64,000 nucleotides of DNA, taken from positions 1 to 64,000 of the forward strand of contig NZ_WPNZ01000023.1 of the NCBI RefSeq assembly GCF_009755605.1, in the 5' to 3' direction. The notes under the pieces are model-generated. The model ran no database searches. It saw only the letters and a program-made list of their open reading frames with translations, and was not told where the DNA came from. The position numbers were made by a program, and so were the translations under genes. Below, in pieces: positions 54,155 to 63,817 of this stretch; positions within the stretch are counted from its first letter, which is position 1, and every line of letters starts with the position of its first letter. The DNA is from Streptomyces typhae. GTDB taxonomy: Bacteria; Actinomycetota; Actinomycetes; Streptomycetales; Streptomycetaceae.

Positions 54155-55309
54155 GTGACTGTGATCGCGACCGAAAGCCTGAGCAAGCGGTTCCCGAGGG
54201 TGACCGCGCTTGACCGGCTCTCCATGGATATCGGGCCCGGTGTGACCGGACTCGTCGGAGCCAACGGAGCCGGCAAGTCCACACTGATCAAGATCCTGCT
54301 GGGCCTCTCCCCCGCCACGGAGGGCCGCGCCGCCGTGCTCGGCCTCGACGTCGCCACCAGCGGCGGCCAGATCCGCGAGCGCGTCGGCTACATGCCCGAG
54401 CACGACTGCCTGCCGCCCGACGTCTCGGCCACCGAGTTCGTCGTCCACATGGCGCGCATGTCGGGCCTGCCGCCGACCGCCGCCCGCGAGCGCACCGCGG
54501 ACACCCTGCGCCATGTCGGTCTCTACGAGGAGCGCTACCGCCCCATCGGCGGCTACTCGACCGGCATGAAGCAGCGCGTGAAGCTCGCCCAGGCCCTAGT
54601 CCACGACCCGCAGCTGGTCTTCCTCGACGAGCCCACCAACGGCCTCGACCCGGTGGGACGCGACGAGATGCTGGGCCTGATCCGGCGCGTGCACACCGAC
54701 TTCGGGATCTCGGTCCTCGTCACCTCGCACCTCCTCGGCGAACTGGAGCGCACCTGCGACCACGTCGTCGTCATCGACGGCGGCAAGCTGCTGCGCTCCA
54801 GCTCCACCACGGACTTCACCCAGAGCACCACGACCGTGGCCGTGGAGGTCACCGACAGCGACACCCACCCCGACGGGACGGCCGCCCTGCGCGCCGCCCT
54901 GGCGGCCCGCGGCGTGGCCACGCACGACGACGGCGGCGGCCTGCCCGGCGCCGGACACACCGTGCTGCTCGAAGCGGAGAGCGAGGAGACCTACGACCTG
55001 CTCCGGGACGTCGTCGCAGACCTCGGCCTCGGACTCGTCCGGATGGAACAGCGCAGGCACCACATCGCGGAGGTCTTCCGCGCCCACGACGAAGAGACCG
55101 CGAGGGCCGAGAAGGCCGCCGCGACCACCGCGGCCGCCGCAACCAGCGATGCCGCTGTGACCACCGCGGCCGCCGCATCTAGCGAGGCCGCCGCAGCCAG
55201 CGATGCCGCTGTGACCCCCGCGGCCACCGATGCCGATGCGACCCCCGCGACCACGGCGACCCCCGCGATCACCGCCGAGCGAACGGGAGGCGGCCGCGAT
55301 GCCCGCTGA
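54155..55309 (+). CDS. ABC exporter ATP-binding protein with Ala/Thr-rich tail
   Basis: A 384-residue ATPase of the ABC-2 (NatA/CcmA-like) group. Walker A is GANGAGKST, the signature is YSTGMKQRVKLAQA, and Walker B is LVFLDEP. The last 70 residues are nearly all Ala, Thr, Asp (AAATTAAAATSDAAVTTAAA), a tail not needed for ATP binding. GTG 54155 is the likely start. It is followed by the permease starting 11 bases before its own stop. The four genes to 57878 form one exporter operon. Confidence 0.9.
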   Translation: MTVIATESLSKRFPRVTALDRLSMDIGPGVTGLVGANGAGKSTLIKILLGLSPATEGRAAVLGLDVATSGGQIRERVGYMPEHDCLPPDVSATEFVVHMARMSGLPPTAARERTADTLRHVGLYEERYRPIGGYSTGMKQRVKLAQALVHDPQLVFLDEPTNGLDPVGRDEMLGLIRRVHTDFGISVLVTSHLLGELERTCDHVVVIDGGKLLRSSSTTDFTQSTTTVAVEVTDSDTHPDGTAALRAALAARGVATHDDGGGLPGAGHTVLLEAESEETYDLLRDVVADLGLGLVRMEQRRHHIAEVFRAHDEETARAEKAAATTAAAATSDAAVTTAAAASSEAAAASDAAVTPAATDADATPATTATPAITAERTGGGRDAR

Positions 55310-56180
55310 CTCCACACAGATCCACAACATCGGCTACCGCCACTACGACGGCCAGCGCCTGGGCCGCGCCTACGCCACCCGCTCCTTGTTCTCGCAGAGC
55401 CTGCGCGGCGCCTACGGACTCGGCCGCTCGGCCAAGTCCAAGGTCCTGCCGATGATCCTCTTCGGGGTCATGTGCGCCCCCGCACTGATCATGGTCGCGG
55501 TTGCGGTGGCCACCAAGGCCAACGACCTGCCCGTCGACTACACGCGCTACGCCATCGTCCTCCAGGCCGTCATCAGCCTCTATCTGGCCGCCCAGGCCCC
55601 GCAGACCGTCTCCAGGGACCTGCGGTTCAAGACCGTGCCGCTGTACTTCTCCCGGCCCATCGAACGGGTCGACTACGTACGCGCGAAGTTCGCGGCACTC
55701 TCCAGCGCCCTGTTCATCCTGACGGCCGCTCCCCTGATCGTGCTCTACACAGGAGCACTGCTCGCCAAACTTGACTTCGCCGACCAGACGAAGGGATTCG
55801 CCCAAGGGCTGGTCTCCGTGGCTCTGCTCTCCGTACTCTTCGCCGGGATCGCGCTGCTCATCTCGGCGGTCACCCCGCGCCGCGGCCTCGGTATCGCCGC
55901 CGTCATCGCCGTCCTGACCATCTCCTACGGAGCGGTGTCCACCGTCCAGGCGATCGCCGACGAACAGGGCAGCGGCAGCGCCATCGGCTGGCTCGGCCTG
56001 TTCTCGCCGATCACCCTGATCGACGGCGTGCAGACCGCCTTCCTGGGAGCCACGTCCGCCTTCCCCGGGGAGGAAGGCCCCTCGACCGGAGCGGGCGTCG
56101 TGTACGTCCTTGTCACCCTCGCCCTCATCGCGGGCAGCTACGCCGGCCTGCTGCGCCGCTACCGAAAGGCCGGGCTCTGA
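55299..56180 (+). CDS. ABC-2 type exporter permease
   Basis: A 293-residue membrane protein with six hydrophobic segments. The cytoplasmic N-terminus (IHNIGYRHYDGQRLGRAYAT) matches ABC-2 permeases paired with NatA-type ATPases, and YFSRPIERVDYVRAK precedes the second segment. ATG 55299, with GGGAGG upstream, overlaps the ATPase gene by 11 bases. It partners the preceding ATPase. The exported compound is not known. Confidence 0.88.
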   Translation: MPADSTQIHNIGYRHYDGQRLGRAYATRSLFSQSLRGAYGLGRSAKSKVLPMILFGVMCAPALIMVAVAVATKANDLPVDYTRYAIVLQAVISLYLAAQAPQTVSRDLRFKTVPLYFSRPIERVDYVRAKFAALSSALFILTAAPLIVLYTGALLAKLDFADQTKGFAQGLVSVALLSVLFAGIALLISAVTPRRGLGIAAVIAVLTISYGAVSTVQAIADEQGSGSAIGWLGLFSPITLIDGVQTAFLGATSAFPGEEGPSTGAGVVYVLVTLALIAGSYAGLLRRYRKAGL

Positions 56181-56232
56181 GCATGGCCCACCCGTCGCCC
56201 ACCACCACCCTTCCAAGGAACGGGCTGCGCCC

Positions 56233-57144
56233 ATGAGTACTCTCACCATCGACCACGTGTCCCGCTGGTTCGGCAACGTCGTGGCCGTCAACGACATCAC
56301 GATGACCATCAGCCCCGGGGTCACCGGTCTGCTCGGCCCGAACGGCGCCGGAAAGTCCACCCTCATCAGCATGATGGGTGGTTTCCTCGCCCCCTCCACG
56401 GGCAGCGTCAGCCTCGACGGCCGGCCGACCTGGCGCAACGAGAAGATCTACGAGCACCTCGGCATCGTCCCCGAGCGCGAGGGGATGTACGACTTCCTCA
56501 CCGGCCGCGAATTCGTCGTCGCCAACGCCGAGTTGCACGGCCTGGGCAAGAAGGCCGCCCAGCGCGCCCTCGCCACGGTCGAGATGGAGTACGCGCAGGA
56601 CCGCAAGATCTCGACGTACTCCAAGGGCATGCGGCAGCGCGTGAAGATGGCCTCCGCCCTCGTCCACGAACCGTCCGTGCTGCTGCTCGACGAGCCCTTC
56701 AACGGCATGGACCCGCGCCAGCGCATGCAACTCATGGAACTGCTGCGCACCATGGGCGACGAGGGCCGCACCGTGCTCTTCTCCTCGCACATCCTCGAAG
56801 AGGTCGAACAGCTCGCCTCCCACATCGAGGTCGTCGTCGCCGGACGCCACGCGGCCAGCGGCGACTTCCGCAGGATCCGCCGTCTGATGACGGACCGGCC
56901 GCACCGCTACCTGGTGCGATCGAGCGACGACCGCGCGCTCGCTGCCGTCCTCATCGCCGACCCGTCGACCGCGGGCATCGAGGTCGACCTGGAAGAGGGC
57001 GCGCTGCGCATCCAGGCCGTCGACTTCGGGCGTTTCACCACCCTGTTGCCACGCATCGCCCGCGAACACGGCATCCGGCTCCTGACCGTCTCGCCCTCGG
57101 ACGAGTCGCTCGAGTCGGTCTTCTCCTACCTCGTCGCGGCCTGA
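56233..57144 (+). CDS. ABC exporter ATP-binding protein
   Basis: A 303-residue ABC ATPase. Walker A is GPNGAGKST, the signature YSKGMRQRVKMASA and Walker B VLLLDEP. It resembles the first ATPase gene of the operon but lacks the Ala-rich tail, so the operon encodes two ATPase-permease pairs. Start ATG 56233. A heterodimeric or two-exporter system is likely. Confidence 0.9.
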   Translation: MSTLTIDHVSRWFGNVVAVNDITMTISPGVTGLLGPNGAGKSTLISMMGGFLAPSTGSVSLDGRPTWRNEKIYEHLGIVPEREGMYDFLTGREFVVANAELHGLGKKAAQRALATVEMEYAQDRKISTYSKGMRQRVKMASALVHEPSVLLLDEPFNGMDPRQRMQLMELLRTMGDEGRTVLFSSHILEEVEQLASHIEVVVAGRHAASGDFRRIRRLMTDRPHRYLVRSSDDRALAAVLIADPSTAGIEVDLEEGALRIQAVDFGRFTTLLPRIAREHGIRLLTVSPSDESLESVFSYLVAA

Positions 57145-57155
57145 AGGGAGCCACC

Positions 57156-57878
57156 GTGTACGACCCCACTGTCGCCCGGCTCACCTACCGGGCACTGCTC
57201 GGCCGCCGCCGGGCCCTCATCCTCTTCGCCCTGCCCCTGCTGCTCATCGTCATCTCCGTGGCGGTACGGGCCCTCAGCGGAGTCGACGACCAGGTCGCGT
57301 CCGACCTGCTCGGCGGCTTCGCGCTCGCCACGATGGTGCCGATCATCGGCGTCATCGCGGGCACCGGCGCCATCGGTCCCGAGATCGACGACGGCTCGGT
57401 GCTCTACCTGCTGTCCAAGCCGGTCAAACGGCCCACGATCATCGTCACCAAGCTCACCGTCGCGATCGCCGTCACCATGGCGTTCTCGGCGCTCCCGACC
57501 TTCGTCGCGGGCATGATCCTGAACGGCAACGGCCAGCAGGTCGCCGTGGCCTACACCATCGCCTCCCTGGTCTCCTCCATCGCGTACGCGGCGATCTTCC
57601 TGCTGCTCGGCACCATCACCCGGCACGCGGTGGTCCTCGGCCTCGTCTACGCCCTGGTGTGGGAGGCGCTCTTCGGGTCCCTCGTCGCCGGTGCCCGCAC
57701 GCTGAGCGTCCAGCAGTGGTCCCTCGCCGTCGCCCACAAGGCCGCGGACGGCGGTGACCTGGTCACCTCGGACGTGGGCCTGCCCGCCGCGGTGATCCTC
57801 CTGGTCGTGGTCACGGCCGGGGCCACCTGGTACGCGGGGCAGAAGCTGCGGACGCTGACGCTGGCCGGGGAGGAGTAG
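57156..57878 (+). CDS. ABC exporter permease
   Basis: A 240-residue protein with six hydrophobic segments beginning at LILFALPLLLIVISVAV. A Gly/Ile-rich segment (PEIDDGSVLYLLSKPVKR) is typical of ABC-2 permeases. It starts at GTG 57156, eleven bases after the ATPase stop, and pairs with that ATPase. The gene ends at a 13-base tandem repeat. Confidence 0.85.
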   Translation: MYDPTVARLTYRALLGRRRALILFALPLLLIVISVAVRALSGVDDQVASDLLGGFALATMVPIIGVIAGTGAIGPEIDDGSVLYLLSKPVKRPTIIVTKLTVAIAVTMAFSALPTFVAGMILNGNGQQVAVAYTIASLVSSIAYAAIFLLLGTITRHAVVLGLVYALVWEALFGSLVAGARTLSVQQWSLAVAHKAADGGDLVTSDVGLPAAVILLVVVTAGATWYAGQKLRTLTLAGEE

Positions 57879-57944
57879 GACCCACGGAGAGAACCCACGG
57901 AGAGGACCCACGGAGAGGACCCACGGGAGAGGACCCACGGGAGC
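57879..57944. repeat. 13-base tandem repeat after the ABC operon
   Basis: Five units of GGACCCACGGAGA (the last two with an extra G), starting directly at the permease stop codon. The region contains no terminator stem. Confidence 0.92.
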
Positions 57945-58050
57945 GGGTGACGCCGAGTCCTCGGGTGGCCCGGAGTCTTCACGGCGGCTTCACCCTCGGG
58001 TGGGGACACTGGGAAGCAGGACGCGGGAGATGTGGCCGGGAGGTGCCGCG

Positions 58051-58308
58051 ATGGCAGCCGACAACGGACCGGGCGAGGAGCCGGGCGAGGGCCCGGACGC
58101 GCGTCCGGGTGGCGAGCCCGACTGGGACGACGTGGTCCTCGACGCCGACTTCATACGGTCCGCGGAGGCGGCCGAGCCGTCGGCACGGGCCCGGATGCTC
58201 TCCGCGCGCTGGCGGGACGGGGCGCCGGAGCCGCAGCCCTGGCGGTCCGACGAGCCGCCCGCCGGGTGGTTCTTCAGTCGGCGCAAGAAGAAGCGGCGGC
58301 GCAAGTAG
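58051..58308 (+). CDS. Small charged hypothetical protein
   Basis: An 85-residue protein, acidic in the first half (GEEPGEGPDA, DWDDVVLDADFI) and strongly basic at the end (SRRKKKRRRK). The acidic-then-basic pattern is common for small streptomycete proteins of unknown function. ATG 58051, preceded by GGGAGGT six bases away, is used; ATG 58030 is possible. Not recognised from a named family. Confidence 0.65.
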   Translation: MAADNGPGEEPGEGPDARPGGEPDWDDVVLDADFIRSAEAAEPSARARMLSARWRDGAPEPQPWRSDEPPAGWFFSRRKKKRRRK

Positions 58309-58738
58309 CGGGGCGGGGCAGGGGTGTGCGGGCGTGCTGCCGAGAGCGTAATTCGGTGGCGCTCGGGTTCCTCGCTCGGCAGAGTTGGGGATGTCAACGC
58401 GCCGGGTTCGTCCCGGTGCTCACCTTCTGGGAGTGGAGCCGACGGCGTTCCTTCTACGGCACGCCGCGCTTCCGGCAGGGCGGTTCGGGTGTGCTCCGGG
58501 GTAGTTACTCACTCCGTCCGAGCACGCTACGGGGGATCGCCCGGGGCGACCGCTTCGAGCGCGCACATGTGCGCGGGTCGCCCACCCAACTTCGCGCCGG
58601 GCCGGTCCGGAGTCGCGGGAACCTTCCGTGGCCCCGGGGCCGGCCCGCGCGCACGCCCACAACAAGGTGCGTGGCTGCCCGCACGGGCGCGTGGGCCACT
58701 TGTCCGCGGCGGGAGTCGTCGTCGGGCGCAGGGCCCTG
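58309..58738. other. Intergenic region without clear features
   Basis: About 430 bases between the small charged gene and the convergent HAD gene. No gene, terminator or repeat stands out. Confidence 0.5.
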
Positions 58739-59578
58739 CTACGGCAGGAGGCGTTCCAGGACCGCGGCGATGCCGTCCTCCTCGTTGGAGGACGTCACCT
58801 CGTCGGCCACCGCCTTGAGGTCCTCGTGTGCGTTGGCCATGGCCACGCCGTGCGCGGCCCAGGCGAACATCGGGATGTCATTGGGCATGTCGCCGAACGC
58901 GATGGTGCCCGCGGCCTGCACGCCGAGGCGGCGGGCCGCGATGGACAGGCCCGTCGCCTTGGTCAGGCCGAGCGGCAGGAGCTCCACTATCCCCTCGCCC
59001 GCCATCGTCACGCCGACCAGATCACCGGCGGCCTCCCGCGCCACGGCCGCCAGGGCGTCGTCGCCGAGCCCGGGATGCTGGACGTACACCTTGTTGAGCG
59101 GCGCCGCCCACAGGTCCGCCACGTCCGTGAACGGGATGACGGGGAGCGGGCCCTCCTGTACCGCGTACCCGGGGCCGACCAGGACCTCGCCGTCCAGGCC
59201 GTCGCGGCTCGCGGCGAGCGCCAGGGGGCCGACCTCCGCCTCGATCTTGGCGAGGGCGAGCCCGGCGAGCTGCCGGTCGAGGGTCACGGAGGTCAGCAGG
59301 CGGTGCTCGCCCGCGTGGTAGACCTGCGCGCCCTGCCCGCACACCGCGATCCCCTGGTAACCGAGGTCGTCGAGGATGTGCCGGGTCCAGGCGACGGAGC
59401 GGCCGGTCACGATGATGTGGGCCGCGCCCGCCGCGGTGGCGGCGACGAGCGCGTCCCGGGTGCGCGCCGAGATCGCGTCGTCGGCGGTCAGGAGCGTCCC
59501 GTCGAGGTCGGTCGCGACGAGCGGATACGGGAAGGCCGGTCCTGCGGCGCCGGTCGGGGTGGCGGGGGCGGTGCTCAC
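58739..59578 (-). CDS. Cof-type HAD phosphatase, coupled to serS
   Basis: A 279-residue HAD-IIB hydrolase. Motif I is ATDLDGTLL, motif II is IIVTGRSVAW, the motif III Lys is probably in GLTKATGLSIAA and motif IV is GDMPNDIPMF. It starts at GTG 59578, which overlaps the serS stop (GTGA), so it is translated together with seryl-tRNA synthetase. Paralogous to 47815-48690 with about the same domain layout. The physiological substrate is unknown. Confidence 0.88.
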   Translation of the reverse strand: MSTAPATPTGAAGPAFPYPLVATDLDGTLLTADDAISARTRDALVAATAAGAAHIIVTGRSVAWTRHILDDLGYQGIAVCGQGAQVYHAGEHRLLTSVTLDRQLAGLALAKIEAEVGPLALAASRDGLDGEVLVGPGYAVQEGPLPVIPFTDVADLWAAPLNKVYVQHPGLGDDALAAVAREAAGDLVGVTMAGEGIVELLPLGLTKATGLSIAARRLGVQAAGTIAFGDMPNDIPMFAWAAHGVAMANAHEDLKAVADEVTSSNEEDGIAAVLERLLP

Positions 59579-60864
59579 TTGGTGAGGGGCTCCAGGATCT
59601 CGCGGCCGCCCAGATACGGTCGCAGGACCTCCGGGACGCGCACGGAACCGTCGGCCAGCTGGTGGTTCTCCAGGAGGGCCACGATCGTGCGCGGCACCGC
59701 GCACAGCGTGCCGTTCAGCGTGGCGAGGGGCTTGACGGTCTTCTTGCCGTCGTGCTCCTCACGCATGCGCACCGAGAGCCTGCGGGCCTGGAAGCTGTCG
59801 CAGTTCGACGCCGAGGTCAGCTCGCGGTACTTGCCCTGGGTGGGGATCCAGGCCTCGCAGTCGTACTTGCGCGAGGCCGAGGCGCCCAGGTCCGCGCTGG
59901 CCACGTCGATCACCTGGAAGGGCAGTTCGAGGCCGGTCAGCCACTGCTTCTCCCAGTCCAGGAGGCGCTTGTGCTCGTTCTCCGCGTCCTCGGGGTCGAC
60001 GTACGAGAACATCTCGACCTTGTCGAACTGGTGCACACGGAAGATGCCGCGGGTGTCCTTGCCGTAGGTGCCGGCCTCGCGGCGGAAGCAGGGGGAGAAC
60101 CCGGCGTACCGCAGGGGGAGCTTGTCGGCGTCGACGATCTCGTCCATGTGGTACGCCGCGAGCGGGACCTCGGAGGTGCCGACCAGGTAGTAGTCGTCCT
60201 TCTCCAGGTGGTACACGTTCTCGGCGGCCTGGCCGAGGAAGCCGGTGCCCTCCATGGCGCGCGGGCGCACCAGGGCGGGGGTGAGCATCGGGGTGAACCC
60301 GGCCTCCGTGGCCTGCGCGATCGCCGCGTTGACCAGCGCGAGTTCGAGCAGGGCGCCGACGCCCGTCAGGTAGTAGAAGCGCGATCCGGAGACCTTCGCG
60401 CCGCGCTCGACGTCGATGGCGCCGAGGGCCTCGCCGAGCTCCAGGTGGTCCTTGGGCTCGAAGCCCTCGGCGGCGAAGTCACGGATCGTGCCGTGCGTCT
60501 CCAGGACGACGAAGTCCTCCTCGCCGCCCACCGGCACGTCCGCGTGCACGAGGTTGCCGAGGCGCAGGAGGAGACGCTTGGTCTCCTCGTCGGCGTCGTC
60601 CTGGTCGGCGTTGGCGGCCTTGACGGCCGCGGCCAGCTCGCCCGCCTTCTTCAGGAGCTCGGCCTTCTCGTCGCCGGCCGCCTTGGGGATGAGCTTGCCG
60701 AGCGCCTTCTGCTCGGAGCGGAGCTCGTCGAAGCGGAGCCCGGACGACCTGCGCCGCTCATCGGCGGAGAGCAGGGCGTCGACGAGATCGACGTCCTCTC
60801 CACGGGCGCGCTGCGAAGCGCGCACACGGTCGGGGTCCTCACGGAGCAGGCGAAGGTCAATCAC
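59575..60864 (-). CDS. serS: Seryl-tRNA synthetase
   Basis: A 429-residue class II synthetase that charges tRNA-Ser. The N-terminal coiled-coil arm (VDALLSADERRRSSGLRFDE, then AELLKKAGELAAAVKA) holds the long variable arm of the tRNA. Class II motif 2 (FRREAG...GIFRVHQF) and motif 3 (the final GTLCAVPRTIVALLEN) are intact. Standard length. Start at ATG 60864. Confidence 0.97.
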   Translation of the reverse strand: MIDLRLLREDPDRVRASQRARGEDVDLVDALLSADERRRSSGLRFDELRSEQKALGKLIPKAAGDEKAELLKKAGELAAAVKAANADQDDADEETKRLLLRLGNLVHADVPVGGEEDFVVLETHGTIRDFAAEGFEPKDHLELGEALGAIDVERGAKVSGSRFYYLTGVGALLELALVNAAIAQATEAGFTPMLTPALVRPRAMEGTGFLGQAAENVYHLEKDDYYLVGTSEVPLAAYHMDEIVDADKLPLRYAGFSPCFRREAGTYGKDTRGIFRVHQFDKVEMFSYVDPEDAENEHKRLLDWEKQWLTGLELPFQVIDVASADLGASASRKYDCEAWIPTQGKYRELTSASNCDSFQARRLSVRMREEHDGKKTVKPLATLNGTLCAVPRTIVALLENHQLADGSVRVPEVLRPYLGGREILEPLTK

Positions 60865-61458
60865 CCCTCAAGGCTACCGTCGCGTGGTTGCGGCCCACGA
60901 ATCGTTATTCTCGATGCGTACTTTTTGCCCGTTTTGCCGGATTGGCCTCGGGGTCTCGCCATTGCTTCGGGCGTCGGCCGGACTGGCCGAAGATCGACGC
61001 GAACCGATCGGCCCGTACAAGGTCAATAAACCGGACACGGTTCCCCGAAACGGGGCACAGGGCTCTTGTCGCCTTGACCGGATCACCTTGTGGGCAACGG
61101 GACTTGAGGGTGCGGTTGTCCACAGGATCGAGGGTTGCCGAAAAGTTATCCACAGGCTGTGCGAAAGCTCTGTGGATGCCGGAATGGGCACTTCCAAATG
61201 CTCCTCGCACGCCACTGGATTTCTGCCCCAAACCCCCTCCCGGCCAACTTTCGAGTGGAATTGGTTAACTCCAAAGAGTTGATCGCTACAAAAGGGTGGA
61301 CGAGGGGTGACGTACGGGGGTGTGGACACAACTGGGGGCTGCGTACCGCTTTGTCGACGATGTCGCGCTTCGTTGTCGACTTGTCCCCAGATCGAGAAGG
61401 GCACCTGTGGATAACTTCTGTGGACAACGTAAATCTGCAGGTAGGACCGCAGAAACGT
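60865..61458. other. Intergenic region rich in DnaA boxes between serS and pheA
   Basis: 594 bases without a convincing gene and of lower GC than the surroundings. It contains several DnaA boxes (61089-61427). The serS promoter should lie in its left part. Confidence 0.75.
61089..61427. promoter_or_regulatory. Large cluster of DnaA boxes
   Basis: Consensus boxes: TTGTCCACA 61116-61124, TTATCCACA 61146-61154, TGTGGATAA 61406-61414, TGTGGACAA 61419-61427 (last two on the other strand). Variants: TGTGGGCAA 61089-61097, TGTGGATGC 61171-61179, TGTGGACAC 61321-61329. Sites occur in both orientations, with two boxes 13 bases apart. Confidence 0.85.
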
Positions 61459-62394
61459 TCAGAATCGGCCGTCCTGGCACTGTGTGAGCCAGTCCGCCGC
61501 CGCCACGAACTCCCGGTCGGACGTCCCCGGACGCAGCGGCCGCACGTCCTCCAGGGCCACACCGGCGCGCGGGTAGGACCCCAGGAAGCGCACCTTCGGG
61601 CAGATCCGCTTCAGGCCCATCAGGGCCTCGCCCACCCGGCGCTCCGTGATGTGGCCCTCCGTGTCGACGCTGAAGCAGTAGTTGCCGATGCCCTGTCCTG
61701 TCGGCCGGGACTCGATGCGGACGAGGTTGACGCCGCGCACCGCGAACTCCTGGAGCAGCTCCAGCAGCGCACCGGGGTGGTCGTCGCCCAGCCAGATCAC
61801 CAGGGAGGTCTTGTCCGCACCGGTCGGCGCGGCGGGCCGGGCCGGACGGCCCACGAGCACGAACCGGGTCGCCGCGTTCTGCGCGTCGTGGATGTCGGTG
61901 ACCAGGGCCTGGAGGCCGTACGTCGCCGCCGCGAACTCGCCCGCGAACGCCGCGTCGTACCGGCCCTCCTGCACGAGCCGCGCCCCGTCCGCGTTGGAGG
62001 CCGCCGACTCCCACACCGCGTGCGGCAGGTGCTTGGCGAGCCAGTTGCGCACCTGCGGCTGGGCCACCGGGTGACCCGTCACCGTCTTGATGTCCTTGAG
62101 CTTGGTGCCGGGGCGCACGAGCAGCGCGAAGGCGATCGGCAGGACGACCTCGCGGTAGATCATCAGCGGCTCGCCCTTGGCGAGCTCGTCGACGGTCGTG
62201 GTGACACCGCCCTCCACCGAGTTCTCGATGGGTACGAGCGCCGCCGCGGCCTCTCCGCTGCGCACCGCGTCCAGGGTGGCCGGAACGGACACCATCGGGA
62301 CCAGCTCACGGGTGGCCGCTTCGGGCAGGGTGCGCAGGGCAGCTTCGGTGAAGGTGCCCTCGGGGCCGAGGTAGGTATATCGCGTCGCCGACAT
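61459..62394 (-). CDS. pheA: Prephenate dehydratase
   Basis: A 311-residue enzyme making phenylpyruvate from prephenate. The catalytic domain is YLGPEGTFTEAALR...VPIENSVEGGVTTTVDELAK, and the C-terminal ACT regulatory domain has GALLELLQEFAVRGVNLVRI and ESRPTGQGIGNYCF. Feedback inhibition by phenylalanine is usual. Start is ATG 62394. It fits with the aminotransferase at 36502, which may finish phenylalanine synthesis. Confidence 0.96.
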   Translation of the reverse strand: MSATRYTYLGPEGTFTEAALRTLPEAATRELVPMVSVPATLDAVRSGEAAAALVPIENSVEGGVTTTVDELAKGEPLMIYREVVLPIAFALLVRPGTKLKDIKTVTGHPVAQPQVRNWLAKHLPHAVWESAASNADGARLVQEGRYDAAFAGEFAAATYGLQALVTDIHDAQNAATRFVLVGRPARPAAPTGADKTSLVIWLGDDHPGALLELLQEFAVRGVNLVRIESRPTGQGIGNYCFSVDTEGHITERRVGEALMGLKRICPKVRFLGSYPRAGVALEDVRPLRPGTSDREFVAAADWLTQCQDGRF

Positions 62395-62538
62395 GCCGTC
62401 ACACTAATGCGCAGGGTGGGACGGATGGCGTACAGCGACCGCGGGAGCAGGCCGACGGCCACTGTTGACGCCCCCTCGCGCGCCTGGCCCGGCCGCACGC
62501 CTCGCGCCTCGCCCGGCCGTGTGCCTGGCCCGGCCGCG

Positions 62539-63813
62539 TCACCCCTCCAGGAGCCGCTGCCCCACGTACTCCCCGGCCGCTGCCCCGCCCGGCACCGCGA
62601 ACAGTCCGCTCGCCTCGTGCCGGATGAACGCGGACAGGGCGTCGCCGCGGTCGAGCTTGCGCTGTACGGGGACGAAGCCCTGCAAGGGGTTCGCCTGCCA
62701 GCAGACAAACAGGAGCCCGGCGTCCGGCTCGCCCTTGGCGTCGAATCCGTCGTGGTACGAGAAGGGTCGTCGCAGCATCGCGGCGCCGCCGTTCTGGTCC
62801 GGCCGTGAGATGCGGGCGTGGGCGTTGAGCGGTACGACGAGTTCGTCGCGACCGCTGCGGCCGTCGCGGACGGTCTTCTCCAGCTCCATCTCGGTGGTCT
62901 CCGTGCCCCCGGTGAGGGGCGCGCCGTCGGACTTGCGGCGGCCGATGACCTCTTCCTGGGCGCGGGTGGACAGCTCCTCCCAGTCGTCGAGGAGCATCCG
63001 GATACGGCGTACGACGACGTACGAGCCGTCGGCCATCCAGAGCGGATCCGTGCCGTCCGGTCTGCCGGGAACGAAGATCCGCTGGTTGAAGTCGTCGTCG
63101 GACGGCTGCGGATTGTTCGTGCCGTCGATCTGGCCCATGAGGTTGCGGGTGGTCATGGGGCGGGCGGTGGCGCCCGGCGAGCGGTTGAAGCCGTTCATCT
63201 GCCAGCGCACCTTCGCCGCCGGGCGGGCGAGGCGTTGCAGGGCGCGCAGCGCGTGGAAGGCGACGAGCGGGTCGTTCGCGCCGATCTGTACCCAGAGGTC
63301 ACCGTTGCTGCGGGCCTTGTCGAGGTGGTCGGAGGAGAAGTCCGGCAGCGGGTCCAGGGCGGCGGGGCGCTGCTTCTCCAGGCCGGTGCGGCCGAAGAAG
63401 CTGTGGCCGAAGCCGAAGGTGACGGTGAGCGCGGAGGGTCCTGCGTCGCGCGCGATGTCCGTGTCCGGGCCCGCGCCGTCCACCGGCTTGCCCGCCATCA
63501 GCTGCCCGGCCGCCGTCGACCAGCGGCGCAGCAGGGCCGCGGCCTCCTTGCGCCCGGAGCCCGCGGCGAGGTCGAAGGCGACCAGATGGCCGCGGGACTG
63601 CACGGGCGTGGTGATCCCCGGCTGATGTTTCCCGTGAAACATCACCTCGTCCGCGCCGAGCGTCGTCAGGGCCGCCCCGGCCCCGCCGGAGCCGTCGGAG
63701 GAGCCCGAGGAGGCGACGGCGTACCCGGCGGCGCTGCCCGCCGCGCCGAGGGCGAGGCCGGTGGCGCCGGCCGTGCTGAGCAGGCGCCGTCGGGAAATGG
63801 TGTGGTCCGCCAT
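62539..63813 (-). CDS. dtpA: Secreted Dyp-type haem peroxidase (DtpA/EfeB-like)
   Basis: A 424-residue peroxidase with a Tat signal (TISRRRLLSTAGATGLALGA). The DyP GxxDG motif is GQIDGTNNP, the distal Arg region is VVVRRIRMLLDDW, and the proximal His is probably in VAFHALRALQR. In S. lividans the DtpA protein acts with the Sco and ECuC copper chaperones to mature the radical copper oxidase GlxA. The partial downstream-upstream neighbour at 63818 is a likely copper protein, which supports this role over a ferric iron (EfeB) role. Confidence 0.87.
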   Translation of the reverse strand: MADHTISRRRLLSTAGATGLALGAAGSAAGYAVASSGSSDGSGGAGAALTTLGADEVMFHGKHQPGITTPVQSRGHLVAFDLAAGSGRKEAAALLRRWSTAAGQLMAGKPVDGAGPDTDIARDAGPSALTVTFGFGHSFFGRTGLEKQRPAALDPLPDFSSDHLDKARSNGDLWVQIGANDPLVAFHALRALQRLARPAAKVRWQMNGFNRSPGATARPMTTRNLMGQIDGTNNPQPSDDDFNQRIFVPGRPDGTDPLWMADGSYVVVRRIRMLLDDWEELSTRAQEEVIGRRKSDGAPLTGGTETTEMELEKTVRDGRSGRDELVVPLNAHARISRPDQNGGAAMLRRPFSYHDGFDAKGEPDAGLLFVCWQANPLQGFVPVQRKLDRGDALSAFIRHEASGLFAVPGGAAAGEYVGQRLLEG

Positions 63814-63817
63814 GGGG

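Noticed and set aside
63627..63640. A parS-like site (GTTTCCCGTGAAAC) inside the dtpA gene
   Set aside because: It has one mismatch and encodes the FHGKHQ segment that is conserved in Dyp peroxidases, so the similarity is explained by protein coding.
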